From Butyrivibrio sp. INlla16 (GTDB lineage: Bacteria; Bacillota; Clostridia; Lachnospirales; Lachnospiraceae), in assembly GCF_900104155.1 (NCBI RefSeq), contig NZ_FMYB01000025.1, forward strand, positions 1 through 63,606: a stretch of DNA of 63,606 nucleotides, given 5' to 3'. The notes beneath the pieces are model-generated. The model searched no databases. It worked only from the letters and a program-made list of their open reading frames with translations, and was not told the DNA's origin. Positions 1 to 9,152 of the stretch are shown here, in pieces. The stretch's first letter is position 1. Every line of letters starts with the position of its first letter. A program made the translations under genes and the position numbers.

Positions 1-2
1 AG

Positions 3-173
3 AGCAAAGATGCTTTATCCGTTTTGCGAAAAATATCATATAACGTAGCAAGGCTGATGCAATTAGAAGATCCTGTGAACCGGATACAGATGATAGATAT
101 AATGGATGAAGTGGACTCGGATCTTACATGTGTGGCAAAGTTTATTTTTGAACCAATTCCCAGTATGTATTGA
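3..173 (+). CDS. Partial ORF, last 56 residues, possible transposase tail
   Basis: An open frame enters from the left edge and stops at 171-173. The residues include LRKISYNVARLM, which resembles the C-terminal helix of ISAs1-type DDE transposases (LRKIVYNIIRL-like), but too little of the protein is present to be sure. No catalytic residue is visible. A strong hairpin terminator follows at 211-237. The other two frames on this strand close early, so this is the likely coding frame. It could also be the end of an unrelated host protein. Confidence 0.35.
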   Translation, partial: SKDALSVLRKISYNVARLMQLEDPVNRIQMIDIMDEVDSDLTCVAKFIFEPIPSMY

Positions 174-210
174 TTTTTGAGAATAACAATACCTTTACTC
201 CTTTTGATGA

Positions 211-237
211 CGCATAGGGATAACTATGCGCTTTTTT
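211..237 (+). terminator. Intrinsic terminator after the left-edge ORF
   Basis: A perfect 7-bp stem (CGCATAG/CTATGCG, 211-217 and 224-230) with a 6-nt loop is followed by CTTTTTT. It ends transcription of the partial ORF before the helicase gene. Confidence 0.7.
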
Positions 238-450
238 ATGCTGAATATAGGATAATAACATCTCAAAAAGCAACTACTCCACCTGATTATGGCATTCTCC
301 TGCACAAAAACTTCTTCATGAAACAACCCTATGCGGTTCGGAGTCTTTATTGCAATCAGAACATTCGTTTGGTAGAATGTATTTGAATTACGGAATTAGT
401 TTCAAATTAAGCACTTTTTGCTACATAAATCTTATCAAAAAGGAACCAGC

Positions 451-2607
451 ATGACAGATATTCTTGAGAATTTAAATAAAGCGCAGAAGGAAGCGGTCAC
501 CACGACGGAAGGGTACGTCCGCGTCATCGCGGGCGCGGGAAGCGGCAAGACGAGAGCTTTGTCGCACCGCTTTGCATACCTTGTGAACGGACTTGGTATT
601 ATGCCGGGTCATATTCTTTGCGTAACTTTTACCAACAAATCCGCGAACGAGATGCGGCAACGCATCCACAATCTCACAGGTGATAACGACACCGGATACA
701 TCAACACTTTTCATGGATTCTGTGTATCGGTGCTTCAGGAGGATTCGCACGCAGTCTCCTATCCCAAGAGCTTCCTTGTGCTGGATAATTCCGACATCGA
801 CGAGATGCTGAAGATCATCTACGAGGAGCGCGGGCTTTCGCTTCGCGACATGACTTTCAGCGCCGCCAGAGACATGTTTGAGATTCGCAAGATTTTCAAG
901 GAACCCGAGTACTACCTCGATATGATCACCATGTCACTGGATACTCTTAAGGAAAAATACGACAAGGCCACCGAAGTATCCGACATCCTCTTCTACGGCT
1001 ACCTTTACCAGGAGAAGAAATGCTTTGGACTTGATTACAACGATCTTATCAAGTTCTCGCTCTACATCTTTTCACAGAACGAAGACATCAAGCTGAAGTG
1101 GCAAAAAAGGCTCGAGTACATAATGATCGATGAGTTTCAGGATATCGACAGCCTCCAGTACGAGCTGATGGAGGCGCTTTCGGGCTACCATAAGAACCTT
1201 TTCATCGTGGGCGATCCCGACCAGACCATCTACACCTGGCGTGGCGCAAATGTGAAATACCTGTTGGATTTTGATAAAAATTTCCCGAACGTCACGACCA
1301 TCATGATGAATGACAATTACAGATCAACGCCCCAGATACTTAGCGCAGTTAATTCTCTTATTGATAAAAATACGCAGAGAATCAAGAAGGATCTATGTTC
1401 CACGCTTCCCGCCGGCGAGAGTGTTCTTTGCCATTTTGCACCGAATACCGCGGATGAAGCAGACTGGATCACCGGCGAGATTCTGACTCTTAAGGGAATG
1501 TGCATCCCTTATAAGGATATGACTGTCCTGTACCGAGCACACTATGTAACCCGCACTATTGAGGAGGGACTACTTCGTGAGAAGATTCCCTACACCATTT
1601 ATTCAGGCGTCCAATTTTTTGGACGCATGGAGATCAAGGACGCACTATGTTATCTTCGCATGATTGTATATCGCGATGATATTTCCTTCAGGCGAATTGC
1701 GAATGTTCCTAAGAGGAATCTTGGTAAAAAGAGGATGCGTTTTCTTGAAGAATATGCCAATGCAAATAACTGCAGCCTTTACAAAGCGCTGGGTGATAAT
1801 TTGGACAATGAAATAATGCGCGGAACGAAAGCAGCTTCATTCCTTAATCTTATAGAAAAATGGAGTGACTGCTACGAGGGCCTTCCGGCCTCTGAGGTTC
1901 TCGCTAAAATTCTGAACGAGAGCGGCTACGAAGAGATGCTAAGGACCGAAGGCGCCCAGGAGCGACTTGATAATCTCGCGGAATTAAAGCAGTCAGTATT
2001 TGAATATGAGACCACCTGCGGAGAGGAAGTCGGACTCGAGGACTACCTTAAACATGTCGCACTTTTCACCAATGCCGATTCAGATGCCGGAAAAGAGGAC
2101 AAGGTAAAACTTATGACAGTTCACGCCGCAAAAGGCTTAGAGTTCCCTTATGTATTTTTGTGCGGAATGAATGAGGGAATTTTCCCTTCAAGAAAAATCC
2201 GTACCCTTGAGGGTATGGAAGAAGAAAGACGCCTCGCCTTCGTCGCCATGACCAGAGCTCAGAGAAGGCTATTCATATCGGAAGCGGGCGGAATGAATTT
2301 CGAGGGACTGCCGCGCTACCCTTCGAGGTTTATTCTTGATATAGACAGTAATCTTCTGGAATTCACCGAAAAGCCCGATGAAGGTATGATAAAGGCTGTT
2401 CGAAAGTTTATCGACAACGATTCAAGACATTTAAAAGGCGCTGAAAAGCTGAACCTCTTAGAGCCGGGTCAGCGTGTTAAGCATGCAATCCTCGGCAACG
2501 GAACAATACTTGAACTCAACACAGCTGATGGATGCTATCTGATTCAGTTTGATGAGATGGAGACACCGAGGCAGATATCATTTAAGGTAAAGCTGACCAC
2601 AGTTTAA
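451..2607 (+). CDS. UvrD/PcrA-type ATP-dependent 3'-5' DNA helicase
   Basis: A superfamily 1A helicase of 718 residues that unwinds DNA in repair or replication-conflict resolution in the cytoplasm. Walker A AGAGSGKT lies at residues 27-34. Motif II (IDEFQDID), the VGDPDQTIY-WRGA motif III region, motif V (LMTVHAAKGLEFPYVF) and motif VI (VAMTRAQRRL) appear in order. The C-terminus carries the small SH3-like segment usual in PcrA (GQRVKHAILGNGTI). The ATG at 451 is chosen over the TTG at 418 because AAAAGGA sits just upstream of it. At 718 residues it fits the PcrA/UvrD size. It is a single-gene transcript bounded by terminators on both sides. PcrA versus another UvrD paralogue cannot be decided without a tree. 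Confidence 0.93.
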   Translation: MTDILENLNKAQKEAVTTTEGYVRVIAGAGSGKTRALSHRFAYLVNGLGIMPGHILCVTFTNKSANEMRQRIHNLTGDNDTGYINTFHGFCVSVLQEDSHAVSYPKSFLVLDNSDIDEMLKIIYEERGLSLRDMTFSAARDMFEIRKIFKEPEYYLDMITMSLDTLKEKYDKATEVSDILFYGYLYQEKKCFGLDYNDLIKFSLYIFSQNEDIKLKWQKRLEYIMIDEFQDIDSLQYELMEALSGYHKNLFIVGDPDQTIYTWRGANVKYLLDFDKNFPNVTTIMMNDNYRSTPQILSAVNSLIDKNTQRIKKDLCSTLPAGESVLCHFAPNTADEADWITGEILTLKGMCIPYKDMTVLYRAHYVTRTIEEGLLREKIPYTIYSGVQFFGRMEIKDALCYLRMIVYRDDISFRRIANVPKRNLGKKRMRFLEEYANANNCSLYKALGDNLDNEIMRGTKAASFLNLIEKWSDCYEGLPASEVLAKILNESGYEEMLRTEGAQERLDNLAELKQSVFEYETTCGEEVGLEDYLKHVALFTNADSDAGKEDKVKLMTVHAAKGLEFPYVFLCGMNEGIFPSRKIRTLEGMEEERRLAFVAMTRAQRRLFISEAGGMNFEGLPRYPSRFILDIDSNLLEFTEKPDEGMIKAVRKFIDNDSRHLKGAEKLNLLEPGQRVKHAILGNGTILELNTADGCYLIQFDEMETPRQISFKVKLTTV

Positions 2608-2642
2608 TAAAATACATGTGCCGCCAGACGCACAATAAAACA

Positions 2643-2665
2643 GCCCGGTGGTATTTCCACCGGGC
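2643..2665. terminator. Bidirectional terminator between helicase and response regulator
   Basis: A perfect 9-bp GC-rich stem (GCCCGGTGG/CCACCGGGC) with a 5-nt loop sits between two convergent genes. T-rich sequence follows it in both directions (GTCTTGTTCT on plus, TGTTTTATT on minus). Confidence 0.8.
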
Positions 2666-2683
2666 GTCTTGTTCTCATAATTA

Positions 2684-3076
2684 TTACATGCCATTCTGCT
2701 TCATGGCATCAAGTCTGTCCATGCAAGCTCTGATAGTCTGGAGCAGAGTCTCCGATTTGATCGGCTTTCTAATAAATTCAAGAGCTCCGTGCTTGTAGAC
2801 TTCAAACTCGGTCTCTTCCTGCTCATTGGCAGTCATAAAGATAGCGAAAATATTTCTTCCGAAGCGCTCATGCATCTTATCCATCATCTCGAAGCCGTTC
2901 ATCTTCGGCATCATGTAGTCGGAAAGAACGATATCGGGATGATACTGCTCGTATTCCTCAATAGCTTCCTCCCCGGAAAGAGCAGTTATTGTCTTGAACT
3001 CTTTGGAAAGAATCTTCTCGAGCATCATCAGAATCATGTCATCATCATCAACAATCAGTATAGTCTTATCAGCCAT
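2684..3076 (-). CDS. Single-domain response regulator (CheY-like receiver)
   Basis: A 130-residue stand-alone receiver domain with no output domain. The acidic pocket (D10-D13), phosphoacceptor D53 (VLSDYMMP), T82 and K104 (FIRKPI) are all present, so it should be phosphorylatable. AGGGAG precedes the ATG. No histidine kinase or chemotaxis gene is adjacent, so the partner kinase is unknown. Such proteins usually work by protein contact with a partner, for example in phosphorelays or c-di-GMP circuits; which applies here is not visible. Confidence 0.9.
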   Translation of the reverse strand: MADKTILIVDDDDMILMMLEKILSKEFKTITALSGEEAIEEYEQYHPDIVLSDYMMPKMNGFEMMDKMHERFGRNIFAIFMTANEQEETEFEVYKHGALEFIRKPIKSETLLQTIRACMDRLDAMKQNGM

Positions 3077-3213
3077 TTGTCATCTCCCTCATAAAGATAA
3101 ATCTTAATTGAAACGGATAAAACAATCATTATTTAATAACTACATGTTCATACAAACATTGTAACTGATTGTGTAGACAATTTCCATATTATCCTGTGAA
3201 TTTTTTAGACTAA

Positions 3214-4707
3214 TCAAATTGCGATTTCTTCCTCGTGTACCTTCTGAATTTCCTCAATAGCAGAAAGCATAGGTTTTACGTCTTTTCCCTTAATTTTTCT
3301 ATCTACATAGTTCTGTGTAATCTTCATAACGGTGCCGCTAAGTGTAACTACACCGATAAGGTTAGGGATAGCCATCATTCCGTTGAAGGTGTCGGACAGA
3401 TCCCATGCAAGTGAGAGATCCATAGTAGAACCTACAAGGATGAAAAATACGAACAGGCACTGATATAGCTTGACCGCCTTTGTTCCGAACAGGTACTCAA
3501 AGCCCTTGCTGCCGTACTGGCTCCAGCCGAGAACTGTGGAAAACGCAAAGAACAGAATCGCAATTGCGATAAATGCCGATCCGAATTTTCCGAAGATAGT
3601 TGAAAAAGCCTCAGCTACAAGAGCTGTTGAAATCTGGTCTGAGATAACCTCTCCTGTATCGAGATTAACAAGTCCGCTGGATAAAACCGCAAAAGCTGTA
3701 AGTGTGCAGACAACGATTGTATCGGCAAATACTTCAAATATTCCCCACATTCCCTGAACAACGGGCTCTCTTACGTTGGAGCTTGAGTGAACCATAACCG
3801 ATGAACCAAGACCTGCCTCGTTGGAGAATACTCCTCTTTTCATACCCCACTGCATAGCGTAAGCGATTCCGCTTCCCACGATTCCGCCGCCGACAGCTCT
3901 CATTCCGAAAGCGCCCTTGATGATGGATGTGAAAACAGCACCGGCCTTATCTATGTTAAGAGCAACAACAATAATTGCTCCGATAAGATAGATGACTGCC
4001 ATGAAAGGAACAAGCCTCTCGGTAACTGAAGCAATTCTCTTAAGTCCTCCGACGATAACAAGTCCTGCGAGCACCATCAGGATTACGCCTGTAACAACGT
4101 TAGGTACTCCGAACGCTGAATTCATGTTTACAGAAATGGAGTTGATCTGGCTCATATTACCGATTCCGAAGGAGGCAATAACGCAGAACACACTGAACAT
4201 CACTGCCAGGAAAGCGCCTATAAAAGCACAGCCCTTCTTGGATCCGAGTCCGTCCTTAAGGTAGTACATTGCTCCGCCGCACCACTCATCTCTCTCATTT
4301 CTTCTTCGATAGTAGATACCGAGTACATTCTCGGAGAAGTTGGTCATCATTCCAAAAAATGCAACAATCCACATCCAGAAGATAGCTCCGGGTCCACCTG
4401 AAACTATTGCGGCAGCAACACCTGCAATATTACCGGTTCCGATTGTGGCAGCCAGCGCTGTACACAGACTCTGGAACTGTGATATCTGCATGTCATCCTT
4501 GTCGGTATGAGCTGTGACATTCTTATCTTTGAAAATACCGCCGATGGTATTTTTCACCCAGTGTTTAAAATGCGAAATCTGGAATACTCTTGTAAGTACA
4601 GTCATAAGAATACCGGTACCAACAAGAAGAATCAGCATGGGAAGTCCCCATACAAAACCATTTACCGCACCGTTGATGTTTTCAATGTTTGTTAAAACGT
4701 TCTCCAT
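3214..4707 (-). CDS. AGCS-family sodium/amino acid (alanine or glycine) symporter
   Basis: A multi-pass membrane protein of 497 residues that imports alanine or glycine with Na+. Family signatures are clear: GTGNIAGVAAAIVSGGPGA followed by FWMW, and GVFSNEAGLGSS. About ten hydrophobic segments are visible. The ATG at 4707 is preferred over a GTG two codons upstream because GGAGGAG is correctly spaced for the ATG and overlaps the GTG. It has its own promoter (4778-4806) and a short leader with a strong stem-loop. Substrate choice between alanine and glycine cannot be read from sequence. Confidence 0.92.
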   Translation of the reverse strand: MENVLTNIENINGAVNGFVWGLPMLILLVGTGILMTVLTRVFQISHFKHWVKNTIGGIFKDKNVTAHTDKDDMQISQFQSLCTALAATIGTGNIAGVAAAIVSGGPGAIFWMWIVAFFGMMTNFSENVLGIYYRRRNERDEWCGGAMYYLKDGLGSKKGCAFIGAFLAVMFSVFCVIASFGIGNMSQINSISVNMNSAFGVPNVVTGVILMVLAGLVIVGGLKRIASVTERLVPFMAVIYLIGAIIVVALNIDKAGAVFTSIIKGAFGMRAVGGGIVGSGIAYAMQWGMKRGVFSNEAGLGSSVMVHSSSNVREPVVQGMWGIFEVFADTIVVCTLTAFAVLSSGLVNLDTGEVISDQISTALVAEAFSTIFGKFGSAFIAIAILFFAFSTVLGWSQYGSKGFEYLFGTKAVKLYQCLFVFFILVGSTMDLSLAWDLSDTFNGMMAIPNLIGVVTLSGTVMKITQNYVDRKIKGKDVKPMLSAIEEIQKVHEEEIAI

Positions 4708-4730
4708 TAACACTCCTCCGTCATTTTGAA

Positions 4731-4764
4731 AAAGGCGCTTCGGTTTTCACTCCGAAACGCCTTT
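4731..4764 (-). promoter_or_regulatory. Terminator-like stem-loop in the symporter leader
   Basis: AAAGGCG and CGCCTTT pair, with one mismatch before a further TTCGG/CCGAA stem and an 8-nt loop. Read in the gene direction it is followed by a short T-run (CCTTTTTC) and then, about 12 nt on, by the ribosome binding site. It lies between the predicted promoter and the start codon, so it may attenuate or stabilise the message, or may simply end transcription from dinB. Confidence 0.55.
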
Positions 4765-4777
4765 GTTTACTTTGGAT

Positions 4778-4806
4778 AGTATACCACAGTAAAGTGCTAA
4801 AGTAAA
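4778..4806 (-). promoter_or_regulatory. Sigma-A promoter of the symporter gene
   Basis: On the minus strand TTTACT (-35) and TATACT (-10) are 17 bp apart, with TGG just before the -10 giving an extended -10. Transcription would start just before the leader stem-loop. Confidence 0.65.
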
Positions 4807-4818
4807 ATCTTTTTTTAT

Positions 4819-6060
4819 TTAATTTCCCTTTTTTATCGCGCCATCGCCAAACTTACCCTTTATTAGGCGTTCCATCTCCTCAAGTTTTTCACGCTTCTCT
4901 TCGCGCCGTTTTTCCTCCCTGATCTCCTGCTTGCCTGTTGTCATCCAGTCAAAGAGATTACCCTGGCGATACTCACCGTTGTCAAGATTATCAACACCGA
5001 CTCCGACTAGCCTTATTCCGATATCATAATTGAAAAGTCCGTCCTCACCGGTTAGGAGTTTTCCCAGAAGAATCATCGCATTTTCATAGATGACATCTGC
5101 ATTGTCCGTTGATTCCGACAGCTTCATCTGTCTGGAAAAGCGCTTAAAGTCTGAAGTCTTAACCTGTGCTGTGACAGTTCCTCCGAATACTCCGTCCTTT
5201 TTAAGTCTGCCGGAGACTTTTTCCGAGAGCCGCATTACAACAGGCGGCATGTCATTGTCATAGGACGCTGAGGTTATGTCATTAGCCATGGTGGTCTCGT
5301 TGGAGTAGCTCTTGGCATCCTCATGCTCCGGATGAACGACGTCAGAGCCAAGGCCGTTTGCCGCATTATGAATGTATTCGCCAAACTTATCACCAAGCTG
5401 AGATTTTAAAAGCATCTCATCCATGGTTGCTGCATCGCCGATAGTCCTTATTCCTATTGACCTCAGCTTCTCGGCGCTCTTTTTACCACAGCCATAGAGA
5501 TCGCCGATGTCGAGCGGCCACATTTTATCTTTTACTTCGTGAGGATATAATGTGTGGGTTCTGTCCGGCTTTGTAAAATCGCTCGCCATTTTCGCAAGAA
5601 GCTTATTCGTGGATATTCCCACATTAACCGTAAAGCCAAGCTCGGTGCGTATTTCATCCCTGATCCAGCCCGCAAGGGCAACAGGAGACTCACAGTTTAG
5701 ATCCGTCACATCGAGATAAGCCTCATCTATGGAGACCTGTTCCAAAAGCTCTGAGTAAGACCTCAGAATGCCTATGAAGGCACGGGAATACTCTCTGTAG
5801 GTCTGAAAGTCACCCTTTACCACAACGAGATTCGGACATTTCTGTAGCGCACTGGTGATAGGCTCAGCCGTGTTTATCCCATACTTTTTAGCAGGAATAG
5901 ACTTGGCTGTGACTATGCCGTGCCTAGTCTTTATGTCGCCTCCCACAACCGATGGAATAGTCCGAAGGTCAACCGCATCCGGGTTTTCCTTAAGCTGCTT
6001 GACCGCAGACCAGGACAGGAAGGCTGAATTTACATCAATATGAAAAATTGTTCTATTCAC
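4819..6060 (-). CDS. dinB: DNA polymerase IV (Y-family translesion polymerase)
   Basis: A 413-residue error-prone polymerase that copies damaged templates. Catalytic acidic residues are seen in FHIDVNSAF (D9) and SIDEAYLD (D112, E113). The thumb (helix-hairpin-helix) and little-finger regions follow. QGNLFD near residue 370 fits a QxxLF beta-clamp binding motif, but it is internal, followed by a charged Glu/Lys/Arg tail instead of being the last residues. The start is a GTG with a weak AAGGCG site; no in-frame ATG lies nearby. No clear LexA box was identified. Confidence 0.93.
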   Translation of the reverse strand: MNRTIFHIDVNSAFLSWSAVKQLKENPDAVDLRTIPSVVGGDIKTRHGIVTAKSIPAKKYGINTAEPITSALQKCPNLVVVKGDFQTYREYSRAFIGILRSYSELLEQVSIDEAYLDVTDLNCESPVALAGWIRDEIRTELGFTVNVGISTNKLLAKMASDFTKPDRTHTLYPHEVKDKMWPLDIGDLYGCGKKSAEKLRSIGIRTIGDAATMDEMLLKSQLGDKFGEYIHNAANGLGSDVVHPEHEDAKSYSNETTMANDITSASYDNDMPPVVMRLSEKVSGRLKKDGVFGGTVTAQVKTSDFKRFSRQMKLSESTDNADVIYENAMILLGKLLTGEDGLFNYDIGIRLVGVGVDNLDNGEYRQGNLFDWMTTGKQEIREEKRREEKREKLEEMERLIKGKFGDGAIKKGN

Positions 6061-6087
6061 AGCGCCTTAATTATTCTGGATTGCTCT

Positions 6088-7599
6088 TTAATTTGCTTTC
6101 TTGTATTTCAGTTTTCCGTTCTTAGCTCCGCCAAATTTGTTGAGCTTTGACATTACAGTCTGTGCCTTCTTTTTAGACTGAGCATAGATTGTGAACTTCG
6201 CTTTTTTCTTAATCTTCTTGAAGCAATTCTTACCGATTGTTTTCAAGTTTCTGGAATCAATCACTACATTGCCTAGCTTCTTACATTTATAAAAAGCTTT
6301 TGCACTGATTTTCTCAATTGTAGAAGGAAGAATCACTGTTTTAATAGTGCTGTTTCCGCCAAATGCATTCTTCCCGATTGATGTAACATAGTAGGAAGCC
6401 ATGTTCTCATCACATGCGTAATCAGGAATCACTACCACTTCATCACCGGTTTCAATTCCAATAACTTCAACCTTTGCATATTCTACTGCGCTATAGATAA
6501 CTCTGTACTTTATGCCGTTATAGGCGAATGTCTCACCCTCCGCCTTACGTGTAGGAGGCACCATGATGAGTGAGTTGGCAGGTGCACCGTATAAATTGTC
6601 ATAGTATATTGACCCAAATCTTCCATTTACGAATTCACACATCTTATTGGGAAGCCTTCCATCTTCAGCTTCTTTTGGTGTATAGATAGTTGAAAGGTTT
6701 GAACAGTTCTTAAACATATAAGTATTATAATATAATGTAAGTCCATGCAAATTGACTGTTTTTAATGAAGTGCAATCTTGAAATGTATATAAAGCATTGC
6801 ATTTTGCACCTTCAAGAGGGCTAAAATCAATATTTTTCAAGTTTGTACAACCTGTAAACATATAGTCAAAACCATAGCCAACCAGCTGGGCACTTCCTTT
6901 AAGTGAAGTTCCTTCGAAAGAACTCAGATCAACAGTTTCCAAACTGGTACATCCATTAAACATATTGGCAAAGCTGTATGCCAACTTTGTATTAAATCCG
7001 TTTACATTGACATTTTTAAGAGATGTACAATCCTTAAACATGGATTCAAAATCAGAGACTCTTGATGTATCAAGCTTTGACAGGTCTATGCTTTCAAGGC
7101 TGGAACATCCTTCAAACATATGCTTCACGATTTCAAAGCTCTCATTATCCCAATTTCCACCTTTTACACTTTTTAAATTGGTACACTGCTGAAACATTCC
7201 ATATGCACTATCAAGTTCTGACCAGTCAACACCGGTAATATCTACTGTTTCAAGACGACTGCAATACGAAAAAAGTCCTGGCCCTCCAAGAAATCTATAT
7301 CCCGTATTTGTTATCTTACATCCCTTTTCAAATTTTACATGCTTAATATATGTGTTTTGGGAAAATGTTTCTTTATATATTTCTGTTTCTCTCATTACAC
7401 CATCGTACATAGCCTTAGCAGGAACAGTAATACTTTCACTTTTTCCATAGTACTGATCGAGTATAAGTTTTCCATCTGAGCTTAGATAATGACTGTATCC
7501 ATCCAGTGGATCGCCCGATGCCTTCGAATCAAAACCAAACAACAACATTCCGGACAGCAGCAAAACAACTGCCATCAGCATTCCTTTCACTTTCTTCAT
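6088..7599 (-). CDS. Secreted BspA-type leucine-rich repeat protein
   Basis: A 503-residue exported protein. The signal peptide is the first 25 or so residues (lysines, then LMAVVLLLSGMLLFGF). Residues about 100-310 hold DUF285-type repeats with the pattern MF-x-x-CTSL, seen as MFQQCTNLK, MFEGCSSLE, MFKDCTSLK, MFNGCTSLE and MFTGCTNLK. The last third switches to LRR_5-type repeats (IGKNAFGG, IPSTIEKI-like). GGAGGG is well spaced from the ATG. BspA-like proteins often bind host or plant surfaces or other cells; the ligand here is unknown. No sortase motif is seen, so anchoring is unclear. It is transcribed divergently from the next gene. Confidence 0.82.
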   Translation of the reverse strand: MKKVKGMLMAVVLLLSGMLLFGFDSKASGDPLDGYSHYLSSDGKLILDQYYGKSESITVPAKAMYDGVMRETEIYKETFSQNTYIKHVKFEKGCKITNTGYRFLGGPGLFSYCSRLETVDITGVDWSELDSAYGMFQQCTNLKSVKGGNWDNESFEIVKHMFEGCSSLESIDLSKLDTSRVSDFESMFKDCTSLKNVNVNGFNTKLAYSFANMFNGCTSLETVDLSSFEGTSLKGSAQLVGYGFDYMFTGCTNLKNIDFSPLEGAKCNALYTFQDCTSLKTVNLHGLTLYYNTYMFKNCSNLSTIYTPKEAEDGRLPNKMCEFVNGRFGSIYYDNLYGAPANSLIMVPPTRKAEGETFAYNGIKYRVIYSAVEYAKVEVIGIETGDEVVVIPDYACDENMASYYVTSIGKNAFGGNSTIKTVILPSTIEKISAKAFYKCKKLGNVVIDSRNLKTIGKNCFKKIKKKAKFTIYAQSKKKAQTVMSKLNKFGGAKNGKLKYKKAN

Positions 7600-7705
7600 A
7601 ACTTTTCACCCTCCGTTTTGTGAACTATAATTTAACATTTATTCTATCATAAAAAGTGCTAAAATTATTGCATAAAACTATTTTCAGAATCTATTGGAGG
7701 GGGCC

Positions 7706-9064
7706 ATGAAATTGAGTTATTTAAGGCGTATATTCATCTGTTTTTCTGTTATTTTTTCATTGCTTTTTTTATCTACAGTTAATATAGTTTCGTACGCTGC
7801 GGGCAATTCCAAAACTTTCACGAAGCATTATGACACCTATAAGGACTGGTGGATCTACGACGGAAAAATTCCTGATATAGTAAGTAAGGATTTTAAGCCC
7901 GACAGCAAAACGCAAAAGCTCTTGGATGAAGCTGAGAAGAAGGGAATCGTAGATTTTGCTCCTGAAGATACTAGTGGGTATGAGGGAAAAGGTGAAGTCT
8001 ATTATAAGGTAGTAGCCAAAACTCCTTCCTTCACCTTGTTCTTTGTGGGTGAGACCTGCAGGATGCTTCTGAAAACGGAGGATTCAAGCTATGTATACAT
8101 TGATGTACCGGCTGTTTCTCTTCGCGGAATTTTCCCTGAATGCACTGAGTACGATCTTGACAGCGATGGCGATCCCGAGCTTGTCATCAAGCCTCAAATT
8201 CTGCATGGCACAGGTTACTATGAAGAATTTGTTCTCATAGCGGATATAGATAAAAAGTCCAAATGTACAGTGTACTTTTTAAATCCGGAAGACTATCTGT
8301 CGGAAGTTGCTGAGCATGTTGAAGCCAAGGAGTCAAATGGCAATGTGTCACTTTACGTCGATGGAATAAAAGAAGGGACTGAAGTCGCTTCATCGGATCT
8401 AAGGGATGACTTTGAGCCCGGTCTTTATCTTGAAAATATCATATATTTCAGAGTCTATGACGGAATAATATGGATAGGCATAAATCCTATGTTTGACGCC
8501 GCCAGCTTTAACAGTCCTGACGTGATGGTCTGGTATCCCGTAACCTATGAAGGGGACGGCAAATATTCCGGCGGCGAAATTGTATGCAGGCCCTTTGGCT
8601 ACGATGTATATCAGAAAGTTACTGAATCCTTCACAGAAGACGATATGTACACCATCTGGGATAATCCGATTTTTCAAAAACCGCTTCTTTTAACCGCAGA
8701 TAAAAAGGACAGTATCGACAAAAGCAAGACCTACGAAATACAAGTTTCTGCCTGCAAAGTCTCCATGATGAAAAACGGAAAGTTCACAGAACTTGGAACA
8801 ATTGAAAGTGCCGACAAAAATCCCGTCTCAATGTCACCCGACGGAATCGTGGCAAAGGGCAAGCACTTTTTATATGTGTACGAAGCCACTCCGGATTGCC
8901 GCGAGCTTGTAATCAAGGATGGAGTTGAGGACAACACAATCAGCAATTTCAGCAATCACAAAGGATATATTCGAATCCGCAACGGAAAAGCTGAGAACAT
9001 TACTAAGAATGAATATGAGGCGATTTATAAGACTTATGAAAATGCAGTTCCGATAGAATTCTAG
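7706..9064 (+). CDS. Secreted protein of unknown function with a DxDxDG loop
   Basis: A 452-residue protein with a signal peptide ending near the YAAG at residue 32 or so. Residues around 150 read YDLDSDGDPELVIK, a calcium-binding-like loop also seen in FG-GAP/VCBS and dockerin-like repeats. The remainder is beta-rich and matches no family I recognise. The ATG at 7706 with GGAGGGG is preferred over an upstream TTG. It is the only plus-strand gene in this secreted-protein region. A shared bidirectional terminator at 9101-9131 separates it from the convergent peptidase. Confidence 0.65.
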   Translation: MKLSYLRRIFICFSVIFSLLFLSTVNIVSYAAGNSKTFTKHYDTYKDWWIYDGKIPDIVSKDFKPDSKTQKLLDEAEKKGIVDFAPEDTSGYEGKGEVYYKVVAKTPSFTLFFVGETCRMLLKTEDSSYVYIDVPAVSLRGIFPECTEYDLDSDGDPELVIKPQILHGTGYYEEFVLIADIDKKSKCTVYFLNPEDYLSEVAEHVEAKESNGNVSLYVDGIKEGTEVASSDLRDDFEPGLYLENIIYFRVYDGIIWIGINPMFDAASFNSPDVMVWYPVTYEGDGKYSGGEIVCRPFGYDVYQKVTESFTEDDMYTIWDNPIFQKPLLLTADKKDSIDKSKTYEIQVSACKVSMMKNGKFTELGTIESADKNPVSMSPDGIVAKGKHFLYVYEATPDCRELVIKDGVEDNTISNFSNHKGYIRIRNGKAENITKNEYEAIYKTYENAVPIEF

Positions 9065-9100
9065 AACAAGAGCCCCTCAATTTAGGAGTTCTCAAAAAAA

Positions 9101-9131
9101 ATGGTGATCACTTTTAAGGAGTGGTCACCAT
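9101..9131. terminator. Bidirectional terminator
   Basis: A 12-bp stem (ATGGTGATCACT/AGTGGTCACCAT, one G-T wobble) with a 7-nt loop, flanked by A7 on the left and T-rich sequence on the right. It sits between convergent genes. Confidence 0.8.
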
Positions 9132-9152
9132 TTTCACATAGTTCAGTTTTCA

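Noticed and set aside
177..386. 69-residue plus-strand frame
   Set aside because: It overlaps a terminator hairpin, has no ribosome binding site and reads as low-quality protein.
4707..4818. Glycine riboswitch before the symporter
   Set aside because: The leader is under 80 nt and holds one hairpin only; no glycine aptamer motif.
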